Notes under the pieces: generated by a model | What the model saw: the letters and a program-made list of their open reading frames with translations, nothing else | The model's database searches: none | What the model was told of the DNA's origin: nothing | NCBI RefSeq assembly: GCF_002233675.1 | Contig: NZ_NMUQ01000001.1 | Span: forward strand, 838,505-902,504 | Origin: Paenibacillus herberti | Lineage (GTDB): Bacteria; Bacillota; Bacilli; Paenibacillales; Paenibacillaceae | Direction of reading: 5' to 3' | Length of the DNA: 64,000 bases | Shown here: in pieces, positions 1-8,970 of the stretch | Numbering within the stretch: position 1 is the stretch's first letter | Layout of the letters: each line of letters begins with the position of its first letter | Translations under genes and position numbers: made by a program

Positions 1-33
1 CATTCCATGCAAGGGCCAAGGAGGATGAAAAGG

Positions 34-969
34 ATGAGCGAACAGAAGGCTAACAATGAAAGCGGATGGGAAATTCTCCCCATTACCCCGAACACCGGAG
101 CAGAGGTACGCGGCGCTAAGCTGACTGGTGAGCTGAGCGAAGAGGAATTAGCAGGGTTGAGGGATGCTTTGGCGAAGCATAAAGTACTGTTTTTTCGCGG
201 ACAGGGTCATTTGGACGATGAAGGGCAGGAGGCGCTTGCCGCGCTGCTTGGGCAGCCGTTCGCGCATCCGACCGTTCCGGTAAAAGACGGCTCCGGCTAC
301 ATTCTGGAACTTGACTCGCATCACGGAGGACGTGCGGACCAGTGGCATACGGATGTTACTTTCGTGGATGCTTATCCGTCGGCATCGATCCTGCGCTCGG
401 TTGTTGTGCCGGAGGCGGGCGGCGATACGATCTGGGCCAACACAGTTGCCGCCTATGAAAGCCTGTCTCAAGAGCTGAAGGGGCTGGCGGAGCGCCTTTG
501 GGCGCTGCATAGCAATGATTTCGACTATGCGGTTGCCGCAGAACGCAAGGGAGTGCCGCTGGAGGAAGAGCGGAATTACAGGCAGGTATTTGCTTCAACG
601 GTATACGAGACGGAACATCCGCTCGTCCGGGTGCTGCCGGATACGGGAGAAAAGGCGCTGCTGCTCGGAAGTTTTGCCAAACGCATTCTGAATGCGTCTA
701 GCAGCGCCTCGGGACATCTGCTGCAGCTGTTCCAAGAGCACATCGTTCGCCTGAACCATACGGTTCGTTGGCGCTGGGCGGAAGGCGACGTCGTTATTTG
801 GGACAATCGGGCAACGCAGCATGTGGCGGTAAACGACTACGGCGGCCAGCATCGCGTTGTGCGGCGGGTTACACTGGCCGGCGATGTGCCGGTGAGTGTA
901 CAAGGTGAGCGGAGCCGGACGCGAAATGCGGGGGCGCCGAAGGGGCAGCTGGACCCGGCAAGCGCGTAA
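34..969 (+). CDS. TauD/TfdA-family Fe(II)/2-oxoglutarate dioxygenase
   Basis: This is a 311-residue non-haem iron dioxygenase of the TauD/TfdA family, which uses 2-oxoglutarate and O2 to hydroxylate substrates such as taurine or alkyl sulfates. The iron triad is visible: H105 and D107 in WHTDVTF and a distal H263 in NRATQH, followed by the arginine-rich HRVVRRVTLAGD segment that binds 2-oxoglutarate. The length is close to normal for the family. The ATG at 34 is chosen because AAGGAGG at 18-24 lies nine bases before it; the ATG at 25 is too close and the ATG at 7 has no visible site. Upstream context lies outside the window, so the substrate cannot be inferred. A rho-independent terminator follows, suggesting this is the last gene of its transcript. 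Confidence 0.88.
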   Translation: MSEQKANNESGWEILPITPNTGAEVRGAKLTGELSEEELAGLRDALAKHKVLFFRGQGHLDDEGQEALAALLGQPFAHPTVPVKDGSGYILELDSHHGGRADQWHTDVTFVDAYPSASILRSVVVPEAGGDTIWANTVAAYESLSQELKGLAERLWALHSNDFDYAVAAERKGVPLEEERNYRQVFASTVYETEHPLVRVLPDTGEKALLLGSFAKRILNASSSASGHLLQLFQEHIVRLNHTVRWRWAEGDVVIWDNRATQHVAVNDYGGQHRVVRRVTLAGDVPVSVQGERSRTRNAGAPKGQLDPASA

Positions 970-1026
970 AGCGCCTCTGCCGCAGACGGATTCTGCCAGT
1001 GTTTAAACCGGCTGGAGCCTAAAATG

Positions 1027-1071
1027 AAAAGCTTCCGAAACCGTGGACAGACGGATTCGGAAGCTTTTTTT
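1027..1071 (+). terminator. Rho-independent terminator after the TauD-type gene
   Basis: A 13-base stem (AAAAGCTTCCGAA paired with TTCGGAAGCTTTT) closes on a short loop and is followed directly by a run of T. It lies about 60 bases after the dioxygenase stop. The A-rich left side means it could also serve the opposite strand gene that ends at 1142. Confidence 0.85.
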
Positions 1072-1141
1072 ACGTATGGATAGCGTATAGGGAAGGAATG
1101 GAACCATCCATCGGCAGCATGGAAGAGCGCCGGGGCGTATG

Positions 1142-1840
1142 TTAGTCCATATCCATAAGCAGATCCGAGTGAACTAGAGGTTCGATGCATGATGGAGAAT
1201 CATGACGCACATTGCCGACCTCGCGGCCGACTGGATAGGCCCGCATTTCTGCGGGTGGGTACGGAACTAACAGATGCTGGAGCTGAGCTACGTCTTGAAT
1301 GCGGTGATCGAGCCAGAGCGGCTCGTCCTCCGGGCGGAGAATGACGGGCATTCGATCATGGATACCCGTCATTAGTTCATTTGGCTCGGTTGTCAGCACG
1401 GTGCATGTAGATAGCTTTTCTCCGGCTGGCGACAGCCATGTTTCGTAAAGCCCAGCCATGGCAAAAGGCTCGCCGCTTTTAAGAGTGATACGCATCGGCT
1501 GTTTGTCTGAGCCGGATTTTTGCCATTCGTAGAAGCCATCTGCTGGAATGAGGCATCTTTTACGCCGGAGCGGCTCGCGGAATGCTGGTTTTGCAGCGGC
1601 TGTCTCGGCGCGGGCATTCAGCATGCGAAAGCCGATTTTGGGATCTTCAGCCCATGGCGGTACAAGCCCCCATTTCAGCTCGCCGAGACGGTTACGTTTC
1701 CCATCCGAGATGACGGCAAGTACCATTTGACTTGGAGCAATATTATATTGGGGGCTGTGAAACGGTATGGTAGTGTCGCCGATTAGAAATCGGCTCATCA
1801 GTTCTTCCAGCGTAATGACTAGGGTATAACGTCCGCACAT
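1142..1840 (-). CDS. yedK: SOS response-associated peptidase (SRAP, YedK/HMCES family)
   Basis: The 232-residue product belongs to the SRAP family, which forms a covalent thiazolidine link with abasic sites in single-stranded DNA and protects them. The essential residues are present: Cys2 directly after the start methionine (MCGRYTL), Asn in NARAET, Glu in DGFYEW and His in IHDRMPVIL. The start must give an N-terminal cysteine after Met removal, so the ATG at 1838-1840 is used; AAAGGAG lies seven bases before it. A longer in-frame reading to 1924 would bury Cys2 and is rejected. No LexA-like box was found upstream, so SOS control is not supported here despite the family name. Confidence 0.93.
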   Translation of the reverse strand: MCGRYTLVITLEELMSRFLIGDTTIPFHSPQYNIAPSQMVLAVISDGKRNRLGELKWGLVPPWAEDPKIGFRMLNARAETAAAKPAFREPLRRKRCLIPADGFYEWQKSGSDKQPMRITLKSGEPFAMAGLYETWLSPAGEKLSTCTVLTTEPNELMTGIHDRMPVILRPEDEPLWLDHRIQDVAQLQHLLVPYPPAEMRAYPVGREVGNVRHDSPSCIEPLVHSDLLMDMD

Positions 1841-1986
1841 GGCCAATCGCTCCTTTTGCAGGTAGGATGGAATGGTTCTATTATAGCGGATGTATTGAAA
1901 TGATGGGAGGATAGCTAGCCACAATGTGGAATAGTAAATAACTAAAAGGAAAAGGTGAATAAAAAAGGGAATGTCAGATCCATTTT

Positions 1987-2000
1987 AGTAAACGCTTTCA
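1987..2000 (+). promoter_or_regulatory. Candidate catabolite-responsive element (cre)
   Basis: AGTAAACGCTTTCA matches the CcpA cre consensus (WTGNAANCGNWNNCW) with one mismatch at the second position. It lies about 55 bases before the sugar-binding lipoprotein gene at 2056, a location typical for carbon catabolite control of sugar genes. Confidence 0.5.
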
Positions 2001-2055
2001 GAACGTGTATTATCCAATCTCGATTTTTGTTGGCGTTAGATAAGGGGGTCATAGA

Positions 2056-3111
2056 ATGAAACGGTCATTAGAAAAGAATCGTGGCATGTTCACCGTAATG
2101 CTTTTAATGGTTTTTACCGCAACCGCCTGTAGCAGTGGGTCCAACAATTCCTATACCGTTATCCACACTATTGATGCGAATTCTGGCTCCGAGAAGCAAG
2201 CCACTCATCAAAAGTTTACAATCGGAATCGTTCCGAAGGTGATGGGGATCTCTTACTTTAACGTCGCAGAAGAGGGGGCAATGGAAGCGGCTGATGATTT
2301 GAACGTTAACGTGATTTATGAGGGTCCTCCAATCGCAGACGCAGCAAAACAGATAAAAGTGATTCGGCGTCTGATTAACATCCCTGTTGATGCTATTGCG
2401 ATATCCGCCAACGATCCGGAGAAATTGCTGCCGATCATGTTGGAAGCGAAGAGCAAAGGAATCAAGGTGATCACCTGGGATGCCGATACGCTGCCGGAAG
2501 GCAGGGAGCTTTTTGTCAATATGGTGGAAACCGAGTCTCTTGGGCGTCATTTGCTAGATACACTTGCATGGAACACGGAAGAGAAGGGTGAATACGCAAT
2601 TATGACGGGCGCATTGTCCGCTTCAAATCAAAATGAATGGATAAAATGGATTAGGCAGCAGCAGCGCGAGTATTATCCAAAAATGAAGCTGGTGGATATC
2701 GTTGCTACCGACGATGACCCGCAAAAAGCATATGAAACAGCCAAGCAGCTGCTGGTGGAGCACCCAAAGCTGTCAGGCATCATAGGCAATTCTTCCGTTA
2801 GTCCTCCAGCTGCGGCGCAAGCAGTAAGAGAAGCAAGGAAGACAAGTCAGGTCAAAGTTGTTGGTCTCTCAACTCCGAATCTGATGCGTGATTATTTAAA
2901 GGACGGATCGGCTCAGATGGCGACACTTTGGAGCCCTAAGAAATTAGGCTATCTAACGATTGTGCTTGCCAAAAATCTGCTTGAAGGCAAGCCGCCCTAT
3001 GATGGGGATGACATTTATAATGTCGGGCACATCAGAGTAAATGGGGATACGGTCATTATGGGGGAGCCACTCGATTTTACGGCGGAAAATGTGGATCAGT
3101 ATGATTTTTAA
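2056..3111 (+). CDS. Sugar-binding lipoprotein (RbsB/LsrB-like), probable sensor component
   Basis: This 351-residue lipoprotein has an N-terminal hydrophobic signal ending in a lipobox (TATAC, Cys about residue 26) and a periplasmic-binding-protein fold of the ribose/rhamnose/AI-2 type. Typical segments are GISYFNVAEEGAMEAADDL, the AIAISANDPEKL hinge and KGIKVITWDAD. It closely resembles the transporter-linked binding protein at 13627. It has no permease neighbour; instead its last 11 bases overlap the start of a YesM-type histidine kinase. I infer that it presents sugar to the kinase, as in known binding-protein-dependent two-component systems, rather than feeding a dedicated transporter. 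GGGGGT upstream supports the ATG at 2056, and a cre-like site precedes it. Confidence 0.85.
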   Translation: MKRSLEKNRGMFTVMLLMVFTATACSSGSNNSYTVIHTIDANSGSEKQATHQKFTIGIVPKVMGISYFNVAEEGAMEAADDLNVNVIYEGPPIADAAKQIKVIRRLINIPVDAIAISANDPEKLLPIMLEAKSKGIKVITWDADTLPEGRELFVNMVETESLGRHLLDTLAWNTEEKGEYAIMTGALSASNQNEWIKWIRQQQREYYPKMKLVDIVATDDDPQKAYETAKQLLVEHPKLSGIIGNSSVSPPAAAQAVREARKTSQVKVVGLSTPNLMRDYLKDGSAQMATLWSPKKLGYLTIVLAKNLLEGKPPYDGDDIYNVGHIRVNGDTVIMGEPLDFTAENVDQYDF

Positions 3112-4906
3112 ACCGTCCACGCTATTTCGTTTCAAAAACTACCGACTGAGCTCCAAGTTGATCCTTGTTTATGTCCTGCTTAGCGTTATTCCAATGTCGC
3201 TGCTCGGTTTATTCTCTTACTGGCAATACGAAAAGTCGATCGAAGAGCAGATAGGCGAATATATGCCGCGCTTTTTAATGCAAGCTAACGCCAATATTAC
3301 CAAACATATGGAGGACTTTGCTGAGCTGGATACGTTGATGTTCAACTCGGACAACATGTTGGCGATATTGAGGCGCGACTCTTATCAAAGCAGATCGAAG
3401 TTGAATCAAGATCAATATGACGTCAATAATTATTTGGCGCGAACCTATTTGAACACGGGAAATCCGGATATTTTGGGTGTGTTTTTGTTCTCTAAAAACC
3501 GATTTTTTTACAGTGCGAGATCCAAATTTGCCGGGTTGGGTGCGGATGATGCCTTGATTCCTTACGGGCAGGATCTTAATTTGACAGGCAAGGCCAAAAT
3601 CATTCTTCCAAGTCAGATTAACCTCGTGTTTGAAAATAACGAGCCCTATGTGCTGATTATGAAACAGATGAATGATGTGGATAATCGCAAAAGCCTGGCC
3701 ACGATGCTGATTGCGGTGAAGCTATCCTTTATCAATAATGTCCTGCGCGATTTCGAACAGAATAATACGGCGGATCTTTGGCTGATGAACCGCGAGGGTG
3801 AAATCATTTTTCATACGGATGAAGAGAAGATTGGAGATTTTGATACTGAAATTAATCGTTATCCCATTCTGAACGGCAGTTTTCGAAAGGGATCTGGAAA
3901 TAAAGCGGTTATTGTCAGCTTAAGCGAATCCCTCGATTTTAATTGGGTGCTGGCTCACAGCATTCCACTCAAAAATTTAACCGAGCGTACGGATTTGGTT
4001 AGAAACGTAACCATTTTTGTATTTATTTGCTTTGTTTTAATGACCTCAGTTCTTTTTATTTTTTTCGCTATGAAAGTAACACGGCCGATCAAAAAGCTCT
4101 CCCGTTTGATGAAAGAGGTGGAGATGGGCAGATTTCAGGTGGATCTTCAGATTAACAGCAGCGATGAGGTCGGCACGCTTGCACGAAGCTTTAATTCGAT
4201 GGTTGCGACGATTCACGAGCTGATCGAAACGAACTTTGATATTAAAATCCGGCAGAAGGAAGCCGAATTGTACGCCCTGCAATCCCAGATTAATCCTCAT
4301 TTCATGTACAACACGCTGGAGACGATCAATATGGCCGTTGAGGAAGGCAGATCGGAAATGGTTGTCGAAATGGTTACTTTGCTTGGCAGAATGCTGCGTT
4401 TCTCAGTGAGCAACAAGAACAAATATGTACCGATCGCTGATGAGGTGCAGCATATTAGCAATTTTTTGACCATTCAAAAATATCGTTTTACAGATCGACT
4501 GTTGTTTGAAATCGATAAAAAAACGGATATAGACTCGTATTTTACACCCAAATTTATTTTGCAGCCGGTTATTGAGAATGCCATCAAATACGGTCTGGAA
4601 ACGCGCAAAGTGCTTGATATTAAGTTAAGCATCAGCCGGGAATTTGGCGCGCATTCAGGAGAAGAGGACATCGTGTTTCGGATTCGGGATAATGGGCCGG
4701 GTATTGAACAGGAGCGGCTGGAGGAGATTGAGAGAATGCTTAGATCGGAAACATTGGTCGGCAAAGATTCGGGGTTTGGTCTAGGTAATGTTAATGCACG
4801 AATAGTGATTATGTTGGGCGAGGAATACGGTTTGCAGCTACATAGCATTCATGGCAAAGGAACAGAGGTAATGATCCGTATTCCTGTGATCAACAAGGAG
4901 GAATGA
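3101..4906 (+). CDS. YesM-type sensor histidine kinase
   Basis: A 601-residue membrane kinase of the HPK7/LytS-YesM type. Transmembrane segments lie at about residues 19-41 and 301-326, with an extracytoplasmic sensor domain between them. HAMP follows at 326-380, then the phosphoacceptor H400 in QINPHFMYNTLE. The ATPase domain has the N box VIENAIKYGLE, the G1 box DNGPGIEQ and a GFGLGN segment. The ATG at 3101 overlaps the binding-protein gene by 11 bases, pointing to translational coupling; an in-frame ATG at 3089 is an alternative. It overlaps the regulator gene downstream. The whole trio probably senses an extracellular sugar and acts through the AraC-type regulator. Confidence 0.92.
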   Translation: MIFKPSTLFRFKNYRLSSKLILVYVLLSVIPMSLLGLFSYWQYEKSIEEQIGEYMPRFLMQANANITKHMEDFAELDTLMFNSDNMLAILRRDSYQSRSKLNQDQYDVNNYLARTYLNTGNPDILGVFLFSKNRFFYSARSKFAGLGADDALIPYGQDLNLTGKAKIILPSQINLVFENNEPYVLIMKQMNDVDNRKSLATMLIAVKLSFINNVLRDFEQNNTADLWLMNREGEIIFHTDEEKIGDFDTEINRYPILNGSFRKGSGNKAVIVSLSESLDFNWVLAHSIPLKNLTERTDLVRNVTIFVFICFVLMTSVLFIFFAMKVTRPIKKLSRLMKEVEMGRFQVDLQINSSDEVGTLARSFNSMVATIHELIETNFDIKIRQKEAELYALQSQINPHFMYNTLETINMAVEEGRSEMVVEMVTLLGRMLRFSVSNKNKYVPIADEVQHISNFLTIQKYRFTDRLLFEIDKKTDIDSYFTPKFILQPVIENAIKYGLETRKVLDIKLSISREFGAHSGEEDIVFRIRDNGPGIEQERLEEIERMLRSETLVGKDSGFGLGNVNARIVIMLGEEYGLQLHSIHGKGTEVMIRIPVINKEE

Positions 4907-4908
4907 GC

Positions 4909-6546
4909 TTGCAAACGATTCGAACCTTAATTGTGGATGATGAAGAAATGATTCGGAATGGCATTGCCAGACTCGTTCATTCTTGCGGGGAGGAATGGGA
5001 GATCGTTGCGACGCTGTCTGATGGGCAAGAAGCGATGGACTACTTGATTCAGTCACTTGGAGCCGTTGATTTGCTGATTACGGATGTCAAAATGCCTGTG
5101 ATGGACGGATTGACCTTAATTAGTGAGGGGAGGCGGCATTATTCGTTTTTCCCACTCGTAATCAGCGGTTATGATGAGTTTCAATATATTCAGTCCGCAC
5201 TTCGTGAAGGGGCGGTTGATTATTTTTTGAAGCCTATCGACCGGGAGCAGTTCAGAGATCGAATGGCGGAAATTAAAGTGAAAATCCAAAGCGGGCGAGT
5301 TCAACATATGAAGTGGACCGAGTTGGAGCGCAAATCAGAAAGGCTGAAAACGACAGAGCAAATTCAACTGTTAAGTTATGTCACTTCGGCCGGACTCGAT
5401 AGTTCCCGTTTGGGCTATTGGGTAGATGGGTTTCCGAAAGGCTGTTATGCCCTTCTTTATATTAGCCTCGACGCTTTGCCAGTCAAAACAAGAAGTTACA
5501 CGACCAAAGATTGGGAAGCTTACGCTTATGTTTTAGAAAATATAATTAAAGAAGTTGTTGAAAAACGGGGATCCGATACAGAACACATCGGATGGTGCTG
5601 GAGAGGGGACGAGTTGAATTTTTGGGTACTGCTGTGCGCCCTCGAAAATGGCAGGGAGAACTTGGAGGGGACGGTGAACGAGTTTTCCGATCATATTAGG
5701 TCGGCTGTTCGGTCTTATACGCCGTTTACAGTGTCCGTATCTTACGGAGGCCAGATCGAGGATCTGTACATGCTGCCTGAAGCGAAGGATGGGGCGTTAT
5801 CATTGATGTACAACCGTCTGCTGTATGGCGGCAACCAGTTGTTTAACCGTGAAGGAATTCAGCGGCAGGCTGACACCTCCTTGGATCCAATCGATCCAGG
5901 GCTTATGGCAATTGTGCAACGAATGAAGCAATCGATAGAGCAGTTGAACGAAACGACGGCTGTTCAGCTTACGAAGGAGTTTTTCGGGAGGCTGGAGCAA
6001 ATGAATTCGCCGATTGCCATTCAACGAGCGTTAATGAATGCCTTTATTCTCATTCACTCGGTCGGTGTTGAGATGAAGGTAAACACGGTTGGAATCGATA
6101 CGTTGGAAAACCGTATTTTAACGATTAAACGAGCTATTAATCTCAATGAGCTGAGATCAGAGCTGGATAAACAGATCGCTCAGCTTATTCATCAAATCAG
6201 GCAAATTCGTCAAAGCGGAAGCATGAAGCCGATTGAGCAAGCCAAAACATGGATCATCGCTAACTTTCAACATGATTTGACTATCAAACTTATCGCGGAG
6301 CAGGTTCATATGAATCCTTCTTATTTTTGCCGGCATTTTAAAACGCAAACAGGCGAAACGATTCTGGATTACATCACAGGTCTTCGTATGGCCAAAGCCA
6401 AAGAGCTGCTTATGAATCCGCAATTAAAGCTCTACGACATTAGTGCTCAGGTCGGTTATCAGGACGTGAAATATTTCAGTAAATTATTCAAGCAATGGGT
6501 CGGTGATACGCCATCCAAGTATCGGGAATTTAAGCTTTCGAAGTAA
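4909..6546 (+). CDS. YesN-type response regulator (REC plus AraC DNA-binding domain)
   Basis: This 545-residue cytoplasmic regulator has an N-terminal receiver (TLIVDDEE acidic pair, phosphoacceptor D59 in LLITDVKMPVMDG, Lys in YFLKPIDRE), a long central linker, and two AraC-type helix-turn-helix motifs at about residues 440-540 (LTIKLIAEQVHMNPSYFCRHF and LYDISAQVGYQDVKYFSKLF). The TTG at 4909 is preferred because AAGGAGG (4895-4901) is seven bases before it. The ATG at 4903, which overlaps the kinase stop as ATGA, is only one base from that site. It pairs with the kinase and is a candidate activator of the rhamnoside transporter and rhamnosidase genes from 9985, although no binding site could be defined. 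Confidence 0.92.
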   Translation: MQTIRTLIVDDEEMIRNGIARLVHSCGEEWEIVATLSDGQEAMDYLIQSLGAVDLLITDVKMPVMDGLTLISEGRRHYSFFPLVISGYDEFQYIQSALREGAVDYFLKPIDREQFRDRMAEIKVKIQSGRVQHMKWTELERKSERLKTTEQIQLLSYVTSAGLDSSRLGYWVDGFPKGCYALLYISLDALPVKTRSYTTKDWEAYAYVLENIIKEVVEKRGSDTEHIGWCWRGDELNFWVLLCALENGRENLEGTVNEFSDHIRSAVRSYTPFTVSVSYGGQIEDLYMLPEAKDGALSLMYNRLLYGGNQLFNREGIQRQADTSLDPIDPGLMAIVQRMKQSIEQLNETTAVQLTKEFFGRLEQMNSPIAIQRALMNAFILIHSVGVEMKVNTVGIDTLENRILTIKRAINLNELRSELDKQIAQLIHQIRQIRQSGSMKPIEQAKTWIIANFQHDLTIKLIAEQVHMNPSYFCRHFKTQTGETILDYITGLRMAKAKELLMNPQLKLYDISAQVGYQDVKYFSKLFKQWVGDTPSKYREFKLSK

Positions 6547-6580
6547 GTACATATAGATGCAAACACGATGAATAAGTGCC

Positions 6581-6719
6581 CGCTGCGCCAAAGGTCGGCC
6601 CTCCGATCGCTGTTGACCTCAGATTTCTTTGAATTAACCGCTATAGCGGTTAATTCAAAGAAATCTGAGGTCAAAGGCGAACGCTTTCGCTTCTCCGGGC
6701 TCGACCTTTGGCTCCGCTC
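6581..6719 (+). repeat. Palindromic intergenic element, copy 1
   Basis: A ~140 bp element contains a perfect inverted repeat at 6613-6674 (two 31-base arms centred on CTATAG). Outer ends are also inverted (CTGCGCCAAAGGTCGGCCC at left, GGGCTCGACCTTTGGCTCCG at right). The same termini recur at 9821-9952 and 20291-20422 in the opposite orientation, with a more diverged centre. No transposase is encoded. It behaves like a MITE or REP-type element; its transcript would fold into one long hairpin. Confidence 0.8.
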
Positions 6720-6744
6720 TTTTTTCATTTTTCATAAAGGATCC

Positions 6745-6776
6745 AAAAAGAAAACCGCCCTATTGAAAAGGCGGTT
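6745..6776 (-). terminator. Terminator for the Nudix gene (minus strand)
   Basis: On the minus strand AACCGCC pairs with GGCGGTT (6753-6759 with 6770-6776) and is followed by TTCTTTTT. It lies about 60 bases beyond the stop of the minus-strand Nudix gene. Confidence 0.65.
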
Positions 6777-6836
6777 AACATTGAGCTATCGCTACTCGTT
6801 AGGTTAACGCGGTTTAACGGAAAAACTTACTGAGCT

Positions 6837-7262
6837 TTAGCAATCCTTAAGCGGGATGGAAAACTCAACATAAAAAGGATGATGTTCTTCATTCAAGCAA
6901 AGCTCAATTCTTTCCTTGAAGTTCCCCCAGCTTACCATCTCTAATGCTGTATCGATTGGAAAATACCCTACTTCTAAAGACTCTGGGGTAGTGGTTAATT
7001 CTCCTCCGACTGGTTTGCCTAAAAATAGAGTGTTACAGATACTACTACCTACATTTTGAAAAACACCACAAAATTTTGTCACTTCTATTTCAATACCGCT
7101 CTCTTCCTTTGTTTCCCTTATCGCTGCATCCTTCAATGATTCACCTTCTTCGACTTGTCCTCCTGGCATTTCCCATCCTCGTTTAGGTCCTTTTATCAAT
7201 AAGATTTCGTTACGCTCATTAACTACTATTGTTGCCGCAGAAACGATATGTTTTGGAGCCAC
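6837..7262 (-). CDS. Nudix hydrolase
   Basis: The 141-residue protein contains a complete Nudix box, GGQVEEGESLKDAAIRETKE followed by ESGI, matching GX5EX7REUXEEXGU. That box binds metal and hydrolyses nucleoside-diphosphate-linked substrates; the substrate is not predictable. The GTG start at 7260-7262 is supported by GGGAGG eight bases upstream on the minus strand. Base composition is clearly more AT-rich than the sugar genes on either side, and it is the first gene of the accessory patch between the two palindromic elements. It has its own terminator and no operon partner. Confidence 0.88.
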   Translation of the reverse strand: MAPKHIVSAATIVVNERNEILLIKGPKRGWEMPGGQVEEGESLKDAAIRETKEESGIEIEVTKFCGVFQNVGSSICNTLFLGKPVGGELTTTPESLEVGYFPIDTALEMVSWGNFKERIELCLNEEHHPFYVEFSIPLKDC

Positions 7263-7404
7263 TTCATCGTCCTCCCGTCTTAAGTGATAAGCTGTTTAGA
7301 TTGGACTACAGCAAACTTCGATGTGCAGGATTTTTTTGCTAATTTAGCGGAAGAATCAATTCAAAGTTGTTAGAATAAGTATAATAAGTAGCGGAGGGTT
7401 GTCT

Positions 7405-8019
7405 ATGACTAAATTATTACTAACTTCTAATAGTTTCTAAACAGAGAATATTAAGAACCAGTTTTTAAAGCTAATTGACAGAGAAAGCAGTCAGTTGAAT
7501 GTTACTATTATTACGACAGCCTCTCCAAAAAAAGAGGGCAATAAGTTTGTACAAAAGGCAAAAAAAGATTTTAATGAAATGGGATTCCAAAACGTTGATT
7601 TCACGGATTTAGAGTTCGAAAACCCAGGACGGCTTACACAGAAAAATATAATATACATCAGTGGCGGGAACCCGTTTAATTTGTTATATCATACGAAGAA
7701 AAGTGGTGCAGATGAAATTCTAAAGAATTTAGCATCACAGAATGTAATCATTGTTGGAGTAAGTGCAGGTGCAATCTTACTTGGACCGCATATTAAAGTT
7801 GTTCGGTTTTTTACTCCGCAAATGAATACTCTCGGTATAGAAGATTTGTCTGCATTAAATTTAACAGACAAACTTATTTTTCCTCATTACGATAGAGAAG
7901 ATTTATTTAAAGATGATAAAAGTAAGACAATAGAAGATAGAATAAAAGAGTTCGAATACCTTGAAAAATGTGAAATTACGAGATTGAATGATGACCACTC
8001 GGTTTCAGTAATAAAATAA
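7405..8019 (+). pseudogene. S51-like peptidase / class I glutamine amidotransferase-like protein, nonsense-broken
   Basis: The reading frame from ATG 7405, with GGAGGG 7-12 bases before it, encodes MTKLLLTSNSF, a typical start for the peptidase E (S51) family. It then hits TAA at 7438-7440 and continues open in the same frame to 8019. The downstream part carries the nucleophile elbow VGVSAGAILLG and the YISGGNPFNLL segment typical of the family. Without the stop it would be a normal-length protein of about 204 residues. A restart at TTG 7495 would lose the first beta strand and has no good ribosome site. The call is therefore a recent nonsense pseudogene, unless the base at 7438-7440 is a sequencing error. 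AT-rich, like its neighbours. Confidence 0.72.
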
Positions 8020-8044
8020 GCCTCCTTTTCCGAAGGCGGTTTTC
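8020..8044 (+). terminator. Possible terminator after the S51-like gene
   Basis: GCCTCCTT can pair with AAGGCGGT (one mismatch and one G-T pair), followed by TTTTC. It sits immediately after the stop codon. The stem is imperfect, so this is tentative. Confidence 0.4.
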
Positions 8045-8084
8045 ATTTGGACAAAATTAACAGTAAGTTTTAACATCGTCGAAG

Positions 8085-8112
8085 CAAAAAAACCACCCTA
8101 CTGAAAGGGTGA
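8085..8112 (-). terminator. Terminator for the minus-strand gene at 8118
   Basis: On the minus strand CACCCT pairs with AGGGTG (8094-8099 with 8106-8111), and the stem is followed by a run of seven T. It begins just after the stop of the 8118-8555 gene. Confidence 0.7.
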
Positions 8113-8117
8113 TTAGC

Positions 8118-8555
8118 TCAATCTCTAAAAAATGTTTCATCATTAATTTGCATTAGTTTATCCGTCGCCTCTTTACTTGCAGGATTAGTTACCAGCATCA
8201 TAAATATATCTCTTAATTCATCTGCTCGAGATAAAACTTTTTCTTTAGATCTATCATTATTTAAAGCAACATATAGGTTATACAAACTAATATCCAAGTT
8301 ATCATTCTGATCCTCATAAGAAGTTATTTCAGAAATAGAGGCCACAGTAGAAACACGTGATAATATAGATCGATAAGCATAATCATTCATTTTTACGTTA
8401 AAACTGTCACGAGTAAAGCTAAGTTCAGCCTTAAATTTTGCATCAATTGAGTTTTGTAAGTTTTGTGCCTTCGTATTTGCTTCAACATACTTGTAACTCA
8501 AAATTATTAAGCCGATAATAAGAATGGAGATAAAGAAAAAAGCCCATTTTTTCAA
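8118..8555 (-). CDS. Small membrane-anchored protein of unknown function
   Basis: I do not recognise this 145-residue protein. It starts with a Lys-Lys pair and one hydrophobic segment (about residues 3-23, FFFISILIIGLIIL), followed by a soluble helical, charged domain rich in Asn, Asp and Ser. That layout fits a membrane-anchored extracytoplasmic protein or an uncleaved signal anchor. The TTG start at 8553-8555 is supported by AAAGGGG about nine bases upstream on the minus strand. It has its own terminator, is AT-rich, and lies in the accessory patch beside broken genes, so it may be recently acquired. Confidence 0.6.
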   Translation of the reverse strand: MKKWAFFFISILIIGLIILSYKYVEANTKAQNLQNSIDAKFKAELSFTRDSFNVKMNDYAYRSILSRVSTVASISEITSYEDQNDNLDISLYNLYVALNNDRSKEKVLSRADELRDIFMMLVTNPASKEATDKLMQINDETFFRD

Positions 8556-8598
8556 CCTGCAATACCCCTTTATATCTTCATAGTATTAATAACTCAAT

Positions 8599-8796
8599 TC
8601 ATGTAGCCCTAATAAAAACGTCCCAATACCAATTCCACAGTGAATACATCTCGCCAGCCACCATGGCAGAATTTTTTAAAACATATCCAATTGCCAATAA
8701 AGAAATTAGCCAACAAGTTATTGCAAAGAACCAGTCCAATTCATTTTTCTTGAAGACAAAGAGCAGTTCAACAACGAACTGCTCTTTTTTTGAAAA
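8599..8796 (-). pseudogene. Possible remnant of a membrane-protein gene
   Basis: The minus strand stays open for about 65 codons and reads like a membrane segment (ELDWFFAITCWLISLLAIGY), ending at a stop at 8599. It lacks a start codon with a ribosome site, and its upstream end runs through a perfect terminator hairpin. It may be the C-terminal leftover of a deleted gene, or chance. Confidence 0.25.
8758..8791 (+). terminator. Strong rho-independent terminator without a clear upstream gene
   Basis: AAAGAGCAGTTC pairs perfectly with GAACTGCTCTTT across a six-base loop and runs into seven T. No plus-strand gene ends nearby, so it may be left over from a deleted gene. Confidence 0.75.
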
Positions 8797-8970
8797 TTAT
8801 TTAGATTTTGTACGGCTTATCCTTATTCATTTTCTACTTTAGCATCTGGGTCCTCACTCTAATACAGGTAAATTAGTCCATTAAACTTCCAGTTAGCTTA
8901 CTGGCCGATTCCAGTCTAATACTTAATGTTCTTCTAACAGCTGGAGCCCAGAAGAGCGGCTATTAGCGAG

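Noticed and set aside
6568..6807. Plus-strand reading frame of 79 codons across palindromic copy 1
   Set aside because: It is simply the palindromic element read through; no ribosome site and no protein-like composition.
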